DNA of 64,000 nt from Nocardia macrotermitis. GTDB lineage: Bacteria > Actinomycetota > Actinomycetes > Mycobacteriales > Mycobacteriaceae. The translations under genes and the position numbers were made by a program. This document shows positions 1-9,085 of this stretch, piece by piece. The first letter of the stretch is position 1, and each line of letters starts with the position of its first letter. The notes beneath the pieces are model-generated. The model saw only the letters and a program-made list of their open reading frames with translations, was not told the origin of the DNA and ran no database searches. Location: assembly GCF_009604405.1 (NCBI RefSeq), contig NZ_WEGK01000009.1:62001-126000 (forward strand). The letters run 5' to 3'.

Positions 1-256
1 GCCCCGCCACCAGCACCGTCACCAGCTGATCGGTCCCGGCGGGCGGCACGGGCACCCCCGCCGGAAGCCCGGCATTCCCGCCGTCGTAGTTCACCGGCTG
101 TCCGACCGTGTGCGTCGTCGGCGTCGCACCGGACACCGGCACGGCCCGCGCAGGCGACGGGGCCGCCGACTGCCCCTGCTGCCCGCAACCGGCCGCGACC
201 AGCACCAACGCGGCGGCCAGCACACCACGACGCACGAGATTCCGGGACACACTCAT
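1..256 (-). CDS. Partial lipoprotein (N-terminal part only)
   Basis: The reading frame starts at ATG 256 and runs off the window edge, so about 85 residues are visible. It opens with a basic n-region (MSVSRNLVRR), a hydrophobic stretch and a lipobox ending VAAGC, where the cysteine at about residue 23 would be lipidated. After this comes a Ser/Pro/Ala-rich linker typical of exported actinobacterial lipoproteins. The visible part has no domain I can name. It lies downstream of pheT on the same strand with a gap of about 90 bp. Lipidation is expected to depend on the Lgt encoded near the other end of the window. Confidence 0.7.
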   Translation of the reverse strand, partial: MSVSRNLVRRGVLAAALVLVAAGCGQQGQSAAPSPARAVPVSGATPTTHTVGQPVNYDGGNAGLPAGVPVPPAGTDQLVTVLVAG

Positions 257-347
257 CGGCCGAGCTTAACCGCCACGTACCGGGTGTCACAGGGCACGCG
301 AGATTTGCCCGTGTCCCCGAGAAACCTACCTCGCACCCGGCCTCGAA

Positions 348-2849
348 TCAGGCGCGCAGCACCGCTCCGACGGATTCGGCGGCGGCCTCGACCGCGGCAT
401 CCCGCGCGGCGCTGGCCTCGTCCTCGGTCAACGTCCGGTCGGCGGCGCGGAAACGCAGCGCGTAGGTGAGGGATTTGCGACCCTCACCGGCCTGCGCGCC
501 CTCGTAGACGTCGAACAGGGCGATGTCCTCGAGCAGCTCACCCGCACCCGCGCGCAACGCCGATTCCAGCGTGTCGGCAGGGATCGAACGTTCGACGCTC
601 ACCGACACGTCCTGCAATACCGCCGGGAACGGCGAAATCCTCGGCGCGGGCCGGGTTTCGCGCAACGGCAGCGCGTCCAGATCCAGTTCCAGCGCACAGG
701 TGCGCGGCGGCAGACCGGCACGTTCGAGCACCGCGGGATGCAACTCGCCCGCATGCCCCACGACCGCGCCGTCCACGACCAGCTCCGCGCAACGCCCCGG
801 ATGGAACGGCAGATACGCCGCCGCCCGACGCTCGATCCGCACCCCGGCGGCGTCGGCGACCGCGTCGGCGAGCGCGAAGGCATCCGCCGCCTCCACCGCC
901 CGCCCGGCACCCCACGGACCACGCGGTTCCCGGCGTCCGGTGAGCACCGCCGCGATGTGCACCGGCTGCGCGGGCAGCGATTCGATCAACGTCGCGATCT
1001 GCTCGTCGGTCGGCCGCCGATCCACCGGCAGTTCCGCGACCGGACCGGTCTTCGGTCCGGGCAGCACCACCTGTTCGATGCCGTAGATCGCCAGATCCCG
1101 CGCACCGCGAGAAATGTTGCGCGCGGCCACTTCCAGTAGTCCGGGCAGCAGCGTCGTGGCCAACTCGGCCCGCTCGACGTCCAGCGGATTGAGCACCCGC
1201 ATGGCGCCGCGGCGCACGTCGTCGGTGGGCAGCCCCCACACGTCGAACGCCCCGGACGGCATGAAGATCGGCACCGGCGCCTCGACACATCCCGAGAACG
1301 CCAGCGCTCGGCTGACCGCCCGCCGACGACGTTGCGCGGGCGTGAATCCCCGGCCCGCGGGCGCGGTCGGCAGCACCGAGGGGATCTGCTCGAGCCCCTC
1401 CAGCCGCAGCACCTCCTCGACCAGGTCGGCGGGCTGGGCCAGATCCGGACGCCAGCTCGGCGGGGTCACCACGAGCTGACCGTGTCCGCTCTCGCTGACA
1501 TCGACGTCGACGCCGCACCCGATCTGCGCCAGCCGCCGCGCGGCGGTGCCGTTCGGGTAGTTCACCCCGGCGATGCGGTCGGGCAGGTCCAGATCCATCC
1601 GGATCGGCGCCACCGCCGGCACCGGCAGGCGCACGTCGGTCAACGCGGATTCGACTGTGCCACCGGTGATCTCGGCCAGCAGCGACGCCGCCCGATCGAG
1701 CGCGGCGACATTCACCTCGGGATCGACCACACGCTCGTAGCGGCGGCCCGCCTCGGACGTCAGCTTGTGCCGCCGCGCGGTGCGGTAGACCGCGAGCGGA
1801 TTCCAGGTGGCGGCCTCGAGCAGGATGTCGGTGGATTCCGGGCTCACCTCGGTGGACGCGCCGCCCATGATCCCGGCCAGCGACAGCACGCCCGAATCGT
1901 CGGCGATCACGGTGTCCGCGGCGTCCAGGACCCGCTCGGTCTCGTCCAGGGTGCGCAGCGTCTCACCCTTGTTCGCGCGCCGAACCACCAGCGGCCCGGT
2001 GACTTTCGCGGCGTCGAAGGCGTGCAGCGGCTGCCCGAGTTCGAGCATCACGTAGTTGGTCACATCGACCGCGGGCGAGATCGGCCGTACCCCGGCCAGC
2101 AGCAGCCGCCGCTGCAACCACCACGGGCTCACCGCCGCCGGATCGATGCCGGTGACCCGTCGCGCCGCGAAACGTGTACAGCCGGAATCGGATTCGACCC
2201 GGATCGACCACGCGTCGGCCTCGTCGTCGGGCAGGGTGCGCACCGCCGGATCGGCGTACTCCAGATCGAAACCGCAGGCCAGTTCGCGGGCCAGGCCGCG
2301 CACCGAGAAGCAGTAGCCGCGGTCGGGGGTGATGTTGAGTTCGATCACCGTATCGTCCAGGCCCAGCAACTCGTTCGCGTCGGTGCCCGGTTCGGCGGTC
2401 CCCGGCTCGAGCACCAGGATGCCCGAATGATCCTTGCCGATACCGAGTTCGGCGACCGAGCAGATCATGCCGTTGGACACGTGGCCGTAGGTCTTGCGCG
2501 AGCTGATCGTGAACCCGCCGGGCAGCACACCGCCGGGCAGCACCACCACGACCAGGTCACCGACCGCGAAATTCCGTGCGCCGCAGACGATCTCCTGCAA
2601 CTCCGGGTTGCCCACGTCGACCTTGCAGAACCGGATCGGCTTCTTGAACTCGGTCAGCTCGGTGATCTCGGCGACGCGGCCGACCACCAGCGGATGTTCG
2701 ATATCACCGGTGACCCGCTGGAGTTCGTCGAGTTCCTCGACCTCGAGACCGACCCGGACGAAGCCCGCGTCCAGTTCCTCCGGCGTCACCGACCACTCGG
2801 GGGTGGCACGCTGCAGGATTTCCGTCAGCCAGGACTGCGCTACTCGCAC
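348..2849 (-). CDS. pheT: Phenylalanyl-tRNA synthetase beta subunit
   Basis: This is the large subunit of the heterotetrameric enzyme that charges tRNA-Phe, and it acts in the cytoplasm with PheS. At 833 residues it has the usual length. The N-terminus (MRVAQSWLTEIL) is followed by a tRNA-binding EMAP-like domain at about residues 45-160, then the B3/B4 editing region, the B5 domain, the catalytic-like core, and a C-terminal ferredoxin-fold anticodon-binding domain starting near ISPFPAVLQDVSV. It lies 73 bp downstream of pheS on the same strand, the normal pheST operon order, so the two are probably cotranscribed. Confidence 0.97.
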   Translation of the reverse strand: MRVAQSWLTEILQRATPEWSVTPEELDAGFVRVGLEVEELDELQRVTGDIEHPLVVGRVAEITELTEFKKPIRFCKVDVGNPELQEIVCGARNFAVGDLVVVVLPGGVLPGGFTISSRKTYGHVSNGMICSVAELGIGKDHSGILVLEPGTAEPGTDANELLGLDDTVIELNITPDRGYCFSVRGLARELACGFDLEYADPAVRTLPDDEADAWSIRVESDSGCTRFAARRVTGIDPAAVSPWWLQRRLLLAGVRPISPAVDVTNYVMLELGQPLHAFDAAKVTGPLVVRRANKGETLRTLDETERVLDAADTVIADDSGVLSLAGIMGGASTEVSPESTDILLEAATWNPLAVYRTARRHKLTSEAGRRYERVVDPEVNVAALDRAASLLAEITGGTVESALTDVRLPVPAVAPIRMDLDLPDRIAGVNYPNGTAARRLAQIGCGVDVDVSESGHGQLVVTPPSWRPDLAQPADLVEEVLRLEGLEQIPSVLPTAPAGRGFTPAQRRRRAVSRALAFSGCVEAPVPIFMPSGAFDVWGLPTDDVRRGAMRVLNPLDVERAELATTLLPGLLEVAARNISRGARDLAIYGIEQVVLPGPKTGPVAELPVDRRPTDEQIATLIESLPAQPVHIAAVLTGRREPRGPWGAGRAVEAADAFALADAVADAAGVRIERRAAAYLPFHPGRCAELVVDGAVVGHAGELHPAVLERAGLPPRTCALELDLDALPLRETRPAPRISPFPAVLQDVSVSVERSIPADTLESALRAGAGELLEDIALFDVYEGAQAGEGRKSLTYALRFRAADRTLTEDEASAARDAAVEAAAESVGAVLRA

Positions 2850-2922
2850 TGGTCTTTTCGCTTTCTCGTGTGCCCGCCGCTCGCGGGTGCGGGTGGTGTG
2901 CGGATGTCGCGGGCCGCGACGG

Positions 2923-4071
2923 TCAGGACTGGACGCCGAACGGCAGCGTGAATCGCACGTCGCCCTCGACGATGTCGCGCATATCCGGAATTCCGTTGCG
3001 GAACTGGAGGGTTCGCTCGAGACCCATACCGAAGGCGAAGCCGGTGTACACCTCGGGGTCGATACCGCTGGCGATCAACACCTTCGGGTTGACCATGCCG
3101 CAGCCACCCCACTCGACCCAGCCCGCGCCGCCCTTCTTGTCCGGGAACCACACGTCCACCTCGGCCGAGGGTTCGGTGAAGGGGAAGTAGTTGGGCCGCA
3201 TACGAGTTCGCGTCTCGGGGCCGAACAGCGCCCGCGCGAACGCGTCCAGCGTGCCGCGCAGATGCGCCATGGTCAGGCCCTTGTCCACGGCCAGGCCCTC
3301 GACCTGGGAGAACACCGGGGTGTGCGTCGCGTCGAGTTCGTCGGTACGGAAGGTGCGACCGGGGCACACCACGTAGATGGGCAGCTCGCGCGAGAGCAGC
3401 GACCGCACCTGGACCGGGGAGGTGTGCGTGCGCAGCACCTGACGCGAACCCGCTGCGTCCGAGGCGTCAGGGCCGGAGGCGGCAGCGGAGCGTAACCCCG
3501 CAGGCCCCGCCTCGGGCGCCCAAGTGAAGCGCGCGACGTGAAAAGTGTCCTGCATCGTGCGCGCGGGGTGATCGGGCAGGAAGTTCAGCGCGTCGAAGTT
3601 GAAGTGCTCGGTCTCCACCTCCGGCCCCTCGGCGACCTCCCAGCCCATGCCGACGAACACATCGGCGACCTGCTCGGAGATGACGGTGATCGGATGCCGC
3701 GCGCCGACCGGCTCGCGGCGGGCCGGGAGCGTCACGTCGATGGCCTCGGCGACCAGCACCGCGGCGTCGCGCTCGGCCAGCAGTTCGGCCCGGCGCGCCT
3801 CGAACGCCTCGCTCACCCGCGTCCGCGCGACGTTCACGCGCTTCCCGGCATCGGCCTTGTCCTGCTTGGGTAGGCCGCCCAGCGAGCGCTGCGCCAGCGA
3901 GATCGCCGACTTACCGCTCATGTGCTCGGTCTTCGCGGCCGCGAGCGCGTCCAGATCCGCGGCCGCGGCAAATGCCTTCTCCGCCGCCTCGGCCGCGGCG
4001 CTCAGCGATTCCTCGCTCAGTTCCGCCTGCGCTGCCGGATCCTGGTCGGCTCGTGCGTTGTCCTCGGCCAC
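2923..4071 (-). CDS. pheS: Phenylalanyl-tRNA synthetase alpha subunit, with an inserted segment
   Basis: This is the catalytic subunit of phenylalanyl-tRNA synthetase. The class II motifs are visible: GRTFRTDELDATHTPVF (motif 2 region), the FTEPSAEVDV segment and the C-terminal GFAFGMGLERTLQFRNGIPD (motif 3). The start is GTG at 4071 (MAEDNARADQ). The family normally reads HVAPEGSRQVLRTHTSPVQ just before the catalytic core. Here about 25 extra residues, roughly 181-207, split that segment. Their DNA is a copy of the 65-bp repeat annotated at 3455-3519. The frame stays open, and everything downstream is conserved, so the protein is likely functional with a surface loop. It precedes pheT. Confidence 0.96.
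   Translation of the reverse strand: MAEDNARADQDPAAQAELSEESLSAAAEAAEKAFAAAADLDALAAAKTEHMSGKSAISLAQRSLGGLPKQDKADAGKRVNVARTRVSEAFEARRAELLAERDAAVLVAEAIDVTLPARREPVGARHPITVISEQVADVFVGMGWEVAEGPEVETEHFNFDALNFLPDHPARTMQDTFHVARFTWAPEAGPAGLRSAAASGPDASDAAGSRQVLRTHTSPVQVRSLLSRELPIYVVCPGRTFRTDELDATHTPVFSQVEGLAVDKGLTMAHLRGTLDAFARALFGPETRTRMRPNYFPFTEPSAEVDVWFPDKKGGAGWVEWGGCGMVNPKVLIASGIDPEVYTGFAFGMGLERTLQFRNGIPDMRDIVEGDVRFTLPFGVQS
3455..3519 (-). repeat. 65-bp dispersed repeat, copy 1, inside pheS
   Basis: On the minus strand this 65-bp block begins GCGCCCGAGGC and ends GCCTCGGACGC, an inverted repeat with one mismatch. It shares the core GGTTACGCTCCGCTGCC with copy 3 at 50203-50267. An ungapped hand comparison gives 49 identical positions of 65. 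Copy 2 in the SPFH gene (36502-36566) aligns with one gap of about 10 bases. The pheS copy is translated as APEAGPAGLRSAAASGPDA, very like the APDAVSAGL...AAASEPDA read from copy 2. Confidence 0.8.
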
Positions 4072-4394
4072 GATGGTTCGTCTCTCCCCTGGGTTTCGGG
4101 TCTGTACTCACATGGGTCTGCACTGACATTGTTGCTGGTCGAATCGTAGGCGATGCGCCCGCCCCGGTTCACCCGACTTTCCGCGCCGCGAGCACGCGCG
4201 CGCGACCCGCCCGATACGGTCCACCCGTGACTACTCGGCCGAGCACCGGCGCGTCCAGTGTCATCAGGCGTTTCGCAGGCTGGGTCGCCCGCGACTCGGT
4301 CGGCCACCCGCTACTGGACGATATCGACTACTGACCCGAACTCCGGGAGACGCCGAGCGCGATGGAGTTCACCGGCCCGGCAGACTGAACGACG
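4072..4394. other. Intergenic region between divergent pheS and hrpB
   Basis: This gap must hold the promoters of pheST (leftward) and hrpB (rightward). I see no T-box or other riboswitch. A possible purine-rich ribosome site, GGGGAG, lies about 11 bases ahead of the pheS GTG. A 35-codon open frame on the plus strand starts at GTG 4227 and ends at 4334, but it has no family resemblance and may be chance. Confidence 0.4.
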
Positions 4395-6878
4395 ATGGAA
4401 TTGCCCGAACTTCCCGATCTGCCGGTCCGCGAGGCGCTGGATCGCATCGTCGCGACGCTGGCGCGGCACGAGACCGCGGTTCTGGTCGCCCCGCCGGGTA
4501 CCGGAAAGACGACGCTGGTCCCGCTCGCGCTGGCCGCGGCGACGCCCGGTCGCGTCGTGGTCGCCGAACCGCGGCGGCTCGCCACCCGGGCCGCGGCCGC
4601 TCGGATGGCCGCGCTGCTGGGCGAAACCGTGGGCCGGACCGTCGGCTATTCGGTGCGCGGTGATCGGCGGGTGAGTGCGGATACCCGGATCGAGGTGGTC
4701 ACTTCCGGGTTGCTGGTGCGGCGGTTGCAGAGCGATCCCGAACTGGCCGGGGTGGACGTGGTCGTGCTGGACGAATGCCACGAACGTCATCTGGACGCGG
4801 ATCTGCTGTTGGCGCTGCTACTCGACGCGCGGGCCGGGCTGCTGCCGGATCTGCGGGTGTTGGCCACATCGGCCACCGTGGCCACGGATCGACTCGCGAC
4901 ACTGCTCGGTAACGACGGACCCGCACCCGTACTCGAGGTCCAGGCGCGGGCCTACCCGGTCGATCTCACCTACCTTCCCGCCCTGCCGCGCGAACGCACC
5001 GAGGCCCAGGTGGCCCGCGCGACCCGGGCCGCACTCGACGGCACACCCGGTGACGTGCTGGTCTTCCTGCCCGGTGCCGCCGAGATCCGCCGCACCGCCC
5101 AACTGCTGTCGGATCTGCCCGATATCGACGTCCTCGCCCTGCACGGCAGACTCACGGCCGCCGGACAGGATGCCGCACTCCGTCCCGGCCCGCGTCGCCG
5201 CGTGGTGCTGTCCACGGCCGTGGCCGAATCCAGCCTGACGGTGCCGGGCGTGCGCGCGGTGGTGGATTCCGGACTCGCCCGCGTCCCCCGGATCGATCGC
5301 GCGCGCGGCATGTCCGGCCTTGCGACGGTTCGGGTTTCGGCGGCGGTCGCCGAACAACGCGCCGGGCGCGCCGGGCGGCAGGGACCGGGCCGGGCGTGGC
5401 GATGCTGGCCCGAACACGAACACTCCACCCTGCCCGCCTATCCCGACCCGGAGATCCGCACGGCCGATCTGACGCGCCTGGCGCTCGAGCTGGCCTGCTG
5501 GGGCACCCCCGACGGGCATGGGCTGGCCTGGTGGGACGATCCGCCGCCCGGCGGACTGGCCGCGGGTCGAGAAGTGTTGCGCGCGTTGGGCGCTGTGGAC
5601 GATTCCGGTGCGGTGACCGATCGCGGGCGGCGGCTGTCCCGGGTGGGGCTGCATCCACGACTGGCCCGCGCGTTGCTGGACGGCGCGAACGAGGTCGGCG
5701 CGCGGACCGCGGCCGAGGTTGTCACCCTGTTGGACGATGGAACACTCACGCCCGCAATAGATCTCGTCGTCGGCTTGCGCACTCTGCGTCGCGACCGTCC
5801 AGACCGCTGGCGGCGTGAGGTCGAGCGACTGACCAGGCTCGCGGGTGAGATCAACGGGCAGACCCGCGCGGAAGACAGATCGTCCGGTAAGGCCGCGAAG
5901 CCCGATGATCCCGCGCTCATCATCGCCCTGGCCCATCCGGAACGTCTGGCACGACGTCGCACTGCGGGGTCTGCGAGCTATCTCATGGCGAACGGCACGG
6001 CCGTGACACTGCCGCCCGGTTCCGGCCTCGGCGACGCGGAGTGGCTGGCGGTCGCGGTGGCGACACGGGACCCGGGCCGTGTCGAGGGACGCATCCGCGC
6101 GGCCGCCGTCGCCGACGAGCAACTCGCCCGCGAAGCCGCACCGAATCTGTGCACCCGCGCCGACGAGGTGGTCTGGATCGACGGCGAGGTTGTCGCCCGG
6201 CGAATCGAGCGACTCGGCGCGATCACCTTGTCGGAGCGCCCTCTTCGCGATCCGGATCCGCAGCTGCTCAGCGCGGCAATACATTCCGGTCTGCAATCGA
6301 CCGGACTCGGCCTGCTGCACTGGAATTCGGACTCGACGGACCTGCGGAACCGCCTGGACTTCCTGCATCGCACCCTCGGCGCCCCTTGGCCGCGCGTCGA
6401 CGACGAAGCCCTGCTCGCCGCCCTCGACGCCTGGCTCGGCCCCGAACTCGCGACCGCCCGCCGCCGCGCCGACCTCGAACGCATCGACACCGTCCAAGCC
6501 CTACGCCGCCTGCTCCCCTGGCCCGAGGCCGCACGCCTGGACGAACTTGCCCCCGACCGCATCCAGGTCCCCTCCGGCAGCAACTTACGCTTGGACTACG
6601 CCGCCGATCCCCCGGTCCTGGCGGTGAAGGTGCAGGAGGTCTTCGGCTGGACGGACACGCCCCGCCTCGCCGACGGACGAGCACCGATCCTGCTGCACCT
6701 GCTCTCCCCCGCGCAACGCCCGGTCGCGGTGACCGCCGATCTGGCATCCTTCTGGCAAACCGGCTGGCCGCAGGTCCGCGCCGACCTACGCGGCCGCTAC
6801 CCCAAACACTCCTGGCCCGAGGACCCCACCACCGTCACCGCCCACCGCGGTACCGCCCGCAACGCCCGCCGCGCCTGA
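4395..6878 (+). CDS. hrpB: ATP-dependent RNA helicase HrpB
   Basis: This is a DEAH-type superfamily 2 helicase of the HrpB family, 827 residues as expected. The Walker A motif APPGTGKTT lies at residues 32-40, the DECH box (LDECHERHLDADLL) at about 126, the SAT motif (ATSATVATD) after it, and the Q-R-GRAGR motif (EQRAGRAGRQGPG) closes the helicase core. The conserved HrpB C-terminal domain follows (SFWQTGWPQVRADLRGRYPKHSWPEDP). Its cellular RNA target is not well defined in actinobacteria. It is divergent from pheS and converges on the TetR gene. Confidence 0.95.
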   Translation: MELPELPDLPVREALDRIVATLARHETAVLVAPPGTGKTTLVPLALAAATPGRVVVAEPRRLATRAAAARMAALLGETVGRTVGYSVRGDRRVSADTRIEVVTSGLLVRRLQSDPELAGVDVVVLDECHERHLDADLLLALLLDARAGLLPDLRVLATSATVATDRLATLLGNDGPAPVLEVQARAYPVDLTYLPALPRERTEAQVARATRAALDGTPGDVLVFLPGAAEIRRTAQLLSDLPDIDVLALHGRLTAAGQDAALRPGPRRRVVLSTAVAESSLTVPGVRAVVDSGLARVPRIDRARGMSGLATVRVSAAVAEQRAGRAGRQGPGRAWRCWPEHEHSTLPAYPDPEIRTADLTRLALELACWGTPDGHGLAWWDDPPPGGLAAGREVLRALGAVDDSGAVTDRGRRLSRVGLHPRLARALLDGANEVGARTAAEVVTLLDDGTLTPAIDLVVGLRTLRRDRPDRWRREVERLTRLAGEINGQTRAEDRSSGKAAKPDDPALIIALAHPERLARRRTAGSASYLMANGTAVTLPPGSGLGDAEWLAVAVATRDPGRVEGRIRAAAVADEQLAREAAPNLCTRADEVVWIDGEVVARRIERLGAITLSERPLRDPDPQLLSAAIHSGLQSTGLGLLHWNSDSTDLRNRLDFLHRTLGAPWPRVDDEALLAALDAWLGPELATARRRADLERIDTVQALRRLLPWPEAARLDELAPDRIQVPSGSNLRLDYAADPPVLAVKVQEVFGWTDTPRLADGRAPILLHLLSPAQRPVAVTADLASFWQTGWPQVRADLRGRYPKHSWPEDPTTVTAHRGTARNARRA

Positions 6879-6942
6879 GCCGGCACCACCGTGTATCACA
6901 TCAGCACGGTATCGTCCGGACCTCCGACGCCCGGAGTCTCGA

Positions 6943-7506
6943 TCATCTTCCGGCCGTTACCGTTTCGAGCACCCGCAACGCCTCGGTCAGAAATTCGGGC
7001 AGCCCCCGGTCGTCGGCCTGGATCCAACGGGCGAACGCGATCCGGAACGCCGCCACCCCCGCCTCGGCGGCCAGGCTCGCGGCGGGTTCGGTGACGCCTC
7101 GATCGCGCAGAGTACCGGCGGCGGTCGCCGCGAGCGAGGTGAGCTTGATCAGCTCGCGTTCCTGGAGCGAGGGATTGGCGTCGATCACGATCTGCCGCTG
7201 CCGGGCGAAATCCCTTCGCTGGGTGAGCAATTCGGCGAACGCCGTCAGCGCGGCGCCCATCGCCACCATCGGTGCGGTCGAATCGGATTGTTCGGCGATG
7301 GTTGTCGAGATGAGTTCATGCAGCGCCTCCTGCCCGCCGAACAGCACCTCGCGTTTGTCTCCGTAGTGCCGGAAGAAGGTGCGTTCGGTGAGTCCGGCCC
7401 GTTCGGCGATCTCCGCGACCGTCGTCTGATCGAAGCCACGTTCCAGATACAGATCCAGCGCCGCCTGCGCCAGGCGGCCGCGCCCATCCGGTTCCCATCG
7501 AGCCAT
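6943..7506 (-). CDS. TetR-family transcriptional regulator
   Basis: A 187-residue repressor-type protein. The N-terminal helix-turn-helix is clear (FDQTTVAEIAERAGLTERTFFRHYGDKREVLF), followed by an all-helical ligand domain. ATG 7506 (MARWEPDG) is chosen over the longer frame that would start at 7542: a TATCCT -10-like hexamer lies at 7513-7518, only six bases ahead, which suggests a leaderless mRNA. It is divergent from the oxidoreductase at 7649, and the gap between them holds three near-identical operators, so it very likely represses both genes. The inducer is unknown. Confidence 0.88.
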   Translation of the reverse strand: MARWEPDGRGRLAQAALDLYLERGFDQTTVAEIAERAGLTERTFFRHYGDKREVLFGGQEALHELISTTIAEQSDSTAPMVAMGAALTAFAELLTQRRDFARQRQIVIDANPSLQERELIKLTSLAATAAGTLRDRGVTEPAASLAAEAGVAAFRIAFARWIQADDRGLPEFLTEALRVLETVTAGR

Positions 7507-7520
7507 CCGTTCAGGATAAG

Positions 7521-7594
7521 CGATGTCATCCACTGACCTCACATGATGACAGCAACTGACATCACTGCTACAGTGATGTCATCAACTGACATCA
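7521..7594. promoter_or_regulatory. Three TetR-type operators in the divergent promoter
   Basis: Three 21-bp sites occur at 7521-7541, 7544-7564 and 7574-7594. The third is a perfect palindrome, TGATGTCA-n5-TGACATCA. The second reads TGATGACA-n5-TGACATCA and the first CGATGTCA-n5-TGACCTCA. The first site sits directly upstream of the TATCCT hexamer of the regulator gene. The other two lie toward the oxidoreductase. The arrangement is that of an autoregulated TetR repressor controlling its divergent neighbour. Confidence 0.85.
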
Positions 7595-7648
7595 GTACCG
7601 GAGGGCGTCACGGACGCCCGCACGGTCACCACAGGAGGTATTCGTTTC

Positions 7649-8524
7649 ATGCGTCTGTTCGTCACCGGTGCATCCGGCTGGGTCGGATCCGCCGTCGTTC
7701 CCGAACTCATCGCCGCAGGTCACGAGATCGTCGGCCTCGCCCGATCGGATGCCTCGGCCGCGGCCCTGACTGCCGCGGGAGCCGAGGTGCAGCGGGGTGA
7801 TCTGCACGATCACGACAGCCTGCGCGCAGCTGCCGCGGCCGCCGACGGCGTCGTCCATCTGGCTTTCATCCACGACTTCACGCGATTCGAGGAGAACCAG
7901 CGCATCGACCGCGAGGTGGTCGATCTGTTCGGCGACGTCCTCGCGGGTTCGGACCGGCTACTGCTCATCGCTTCCGGACTCGTCCCCCTGGACACCGGCA
8001 AGCCCGGCGCGGCCACCGGCCCGATGATCCGCCAGGCCACCGCCGCCGCGACCATCCAACTGGCCGACCGGGGTGTGCGCTCGGCGATACTCGGCCTGCC
8101 CACCACCGTGCACGGCGAGGGCGACCACGGCTTCATCCGCCGCCTCGTCGAAACCGCCAGGGAGAAAGGCGTTTCCGGCTACATCGACGACGGCGCGCAC
8201 ACCTGGCCCGCAACCCACCGCCTCGACGCCGCCCACCTGGCCCGCCTCGCGGTGGACAAGGCCCCCGCCGGAACCGTCCTGCACGCCCTCGCCGAACCGG
8301 GCGTCCCCACCCGCGACATCGCCGAAGCCATCGCCCACAAGCTCGGCATCCCCACCGCATCCATCCCCCACGAAAACGCCGCCGACCACTTCGGCTGGCT
8401 GGCCCCCATGTGGGGCACCAGCCTCACCGGCGACAGCGGCCCCGCCCGCGAACTGCTCGGCTGGGAACCCACCCACCCCACCCTGCTCGAGGACCTCGCC
8501 CAGCCCTACTACTTCGAGAACTGA
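7649..8524 (+). CDS. NAD(P)-dependent SDR-family oxidoreductase
   Basis: A 291-residue extended short-chain dehydrogenase of the NAD-dependent epimerase/dehydratase type. The dinucleotide-binding glycine motif GASGWVG is at residues 7-13. GDLHDHDSLRAA follows and would contact the nucleotide. No canonical YxxxK pair is obvious, as in the YwnB/NmrA-like atypical SDRs. The substrate cannot be deduced. An AGGAGG site lies ten bases ahead of ATG 7649. It is divergent from the TetR gene with three operators between them, so it is probably induced by a small molecule. Confidence 0.88.
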   Translation: MRLFVTGASGWVGSAVVPELIAAGHEIVGLARSDASAAALTAAGAEVQRGDLHDHDSLRAAAAAADGVVHLAFIHDFTRFEENQRIDREVVDLFGDVLAGSDRLLLIASGLVPLDTGKPGAATGPMIRQATAAATIQLADRGVRSAILGLPTTVHGEGDHGFIRRLVETAREKGVSGYIDDGAHTWPATHRLDAAHLARLAVDKAPAGTVLHALAEPGVPTRDIAEAIAHKLGIPTASIPHENAADHFGWLAPMWGTSLTGDSGPARELLGWEPTHPTLLEDLAQPYYFEN

Positions 8525-8581
8525 CCACGCCCCGATCCGGTCGCTCCGATCCCCCTCGGGCCGGCCGGTTTCCGCGCACCT

Positions 8582-8926
8582 CTAATTCCCGTTACCGATC
8601 CCGCTGGACACCCGAACCACCACCTTCTCCTCGGTAACCTGCTGCACGGTCACCCCCATCCCCGAAGTGGTCCGAGTCTCCCCGACAGGCACCGAAACCT
8701 CCTGCCCCGCCACCGACAAGACAACCGTATCCCCGTTCACCGCAACAAGTTTCGCCTCCACCCCCAACACACTCGCCTTGGCACTGACTCCCCGATCGAA
8801 CGTGATCACACACCCATCAACCCGACACTGCGACGTCGCCCCCGCCCCCGACACAGTGCACCCCACACCCCCCACCACAGCGAACCCAACAATCAGCCCC
8901 GAACCCACCAGCCGTCGCAATCGCAC
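8582..8926 (-). CDS. Small putative lipoprotein, unknown function
   Basis: I place the start at GTG 8926 (VRLRRLVGSG), because the preceding residues of the open frame are Trp/Gly-rich and unlike coding sequence. The 114-residue product has a short basic n-region, a hydrophobic segment and a lipobox-like VGGVGC. A beta-rich soluble part follows with two cysteines (QCRVDGC) and repeated Val-rich strands (LVAVNGDTVVLSVAGQEVSVPVG). I do not recognise a family. It faces away from the trmH operon, 160 bp from its end. Confidence 0.6.
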   Translation of the reverse strand: MRLRRLVGSGLIVGFAVVGGVGCTVSGAGATSQCRVDGCVITFDRGVSAKASVLGVEAKLVAVNGDTVVLSVAGQEVSVPVGETRTTSGMGVTVQQVTEEKVVVRVSSGIGNGN

Positions 8927-9085
8927 CCCCCACACCCTAGGCCACCAACTACTTCCCCCGACTCCCCCGCAATCCCACCAGCGAACAGAATTCACACCCG
9001 CGCACAAAGCCCCGAAACAACCACCCGATCCGCACCGCAGACCCGTCACGAAACGGTCCGCCGACGCAGTGGATCACCCGACGAG

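Noticed and set aside
584..595. Palindrome TCGAACGTTCGA that resembles a LexA box
   Set aside because: It lacks the four-base spacer of the actinobacterial SOS box and lies inside the pheT coding sequence.
1332..2951. Long plus-strand open frame opposite pheT
   Set aside because: It is a shadow of the high-GC pheT gene; the composition (Arg/Gly/His-rich) is not protein-like. The same applies to long frames opposite uvrA, polA, uvrB, rpsA, livGF and lgt.
4072..4160. T-box leader for pheST
   Set aside because: No specifier loop or TGGN antiterminator bulge could be found.
8697..8719. Minus-strand TTGTCGGTG inside the small lipoprotein gene
   Set aside because: Eight bases later the sequence is GGAGGT, not TANNNT, and it is inside a gene with no repair function downstream.
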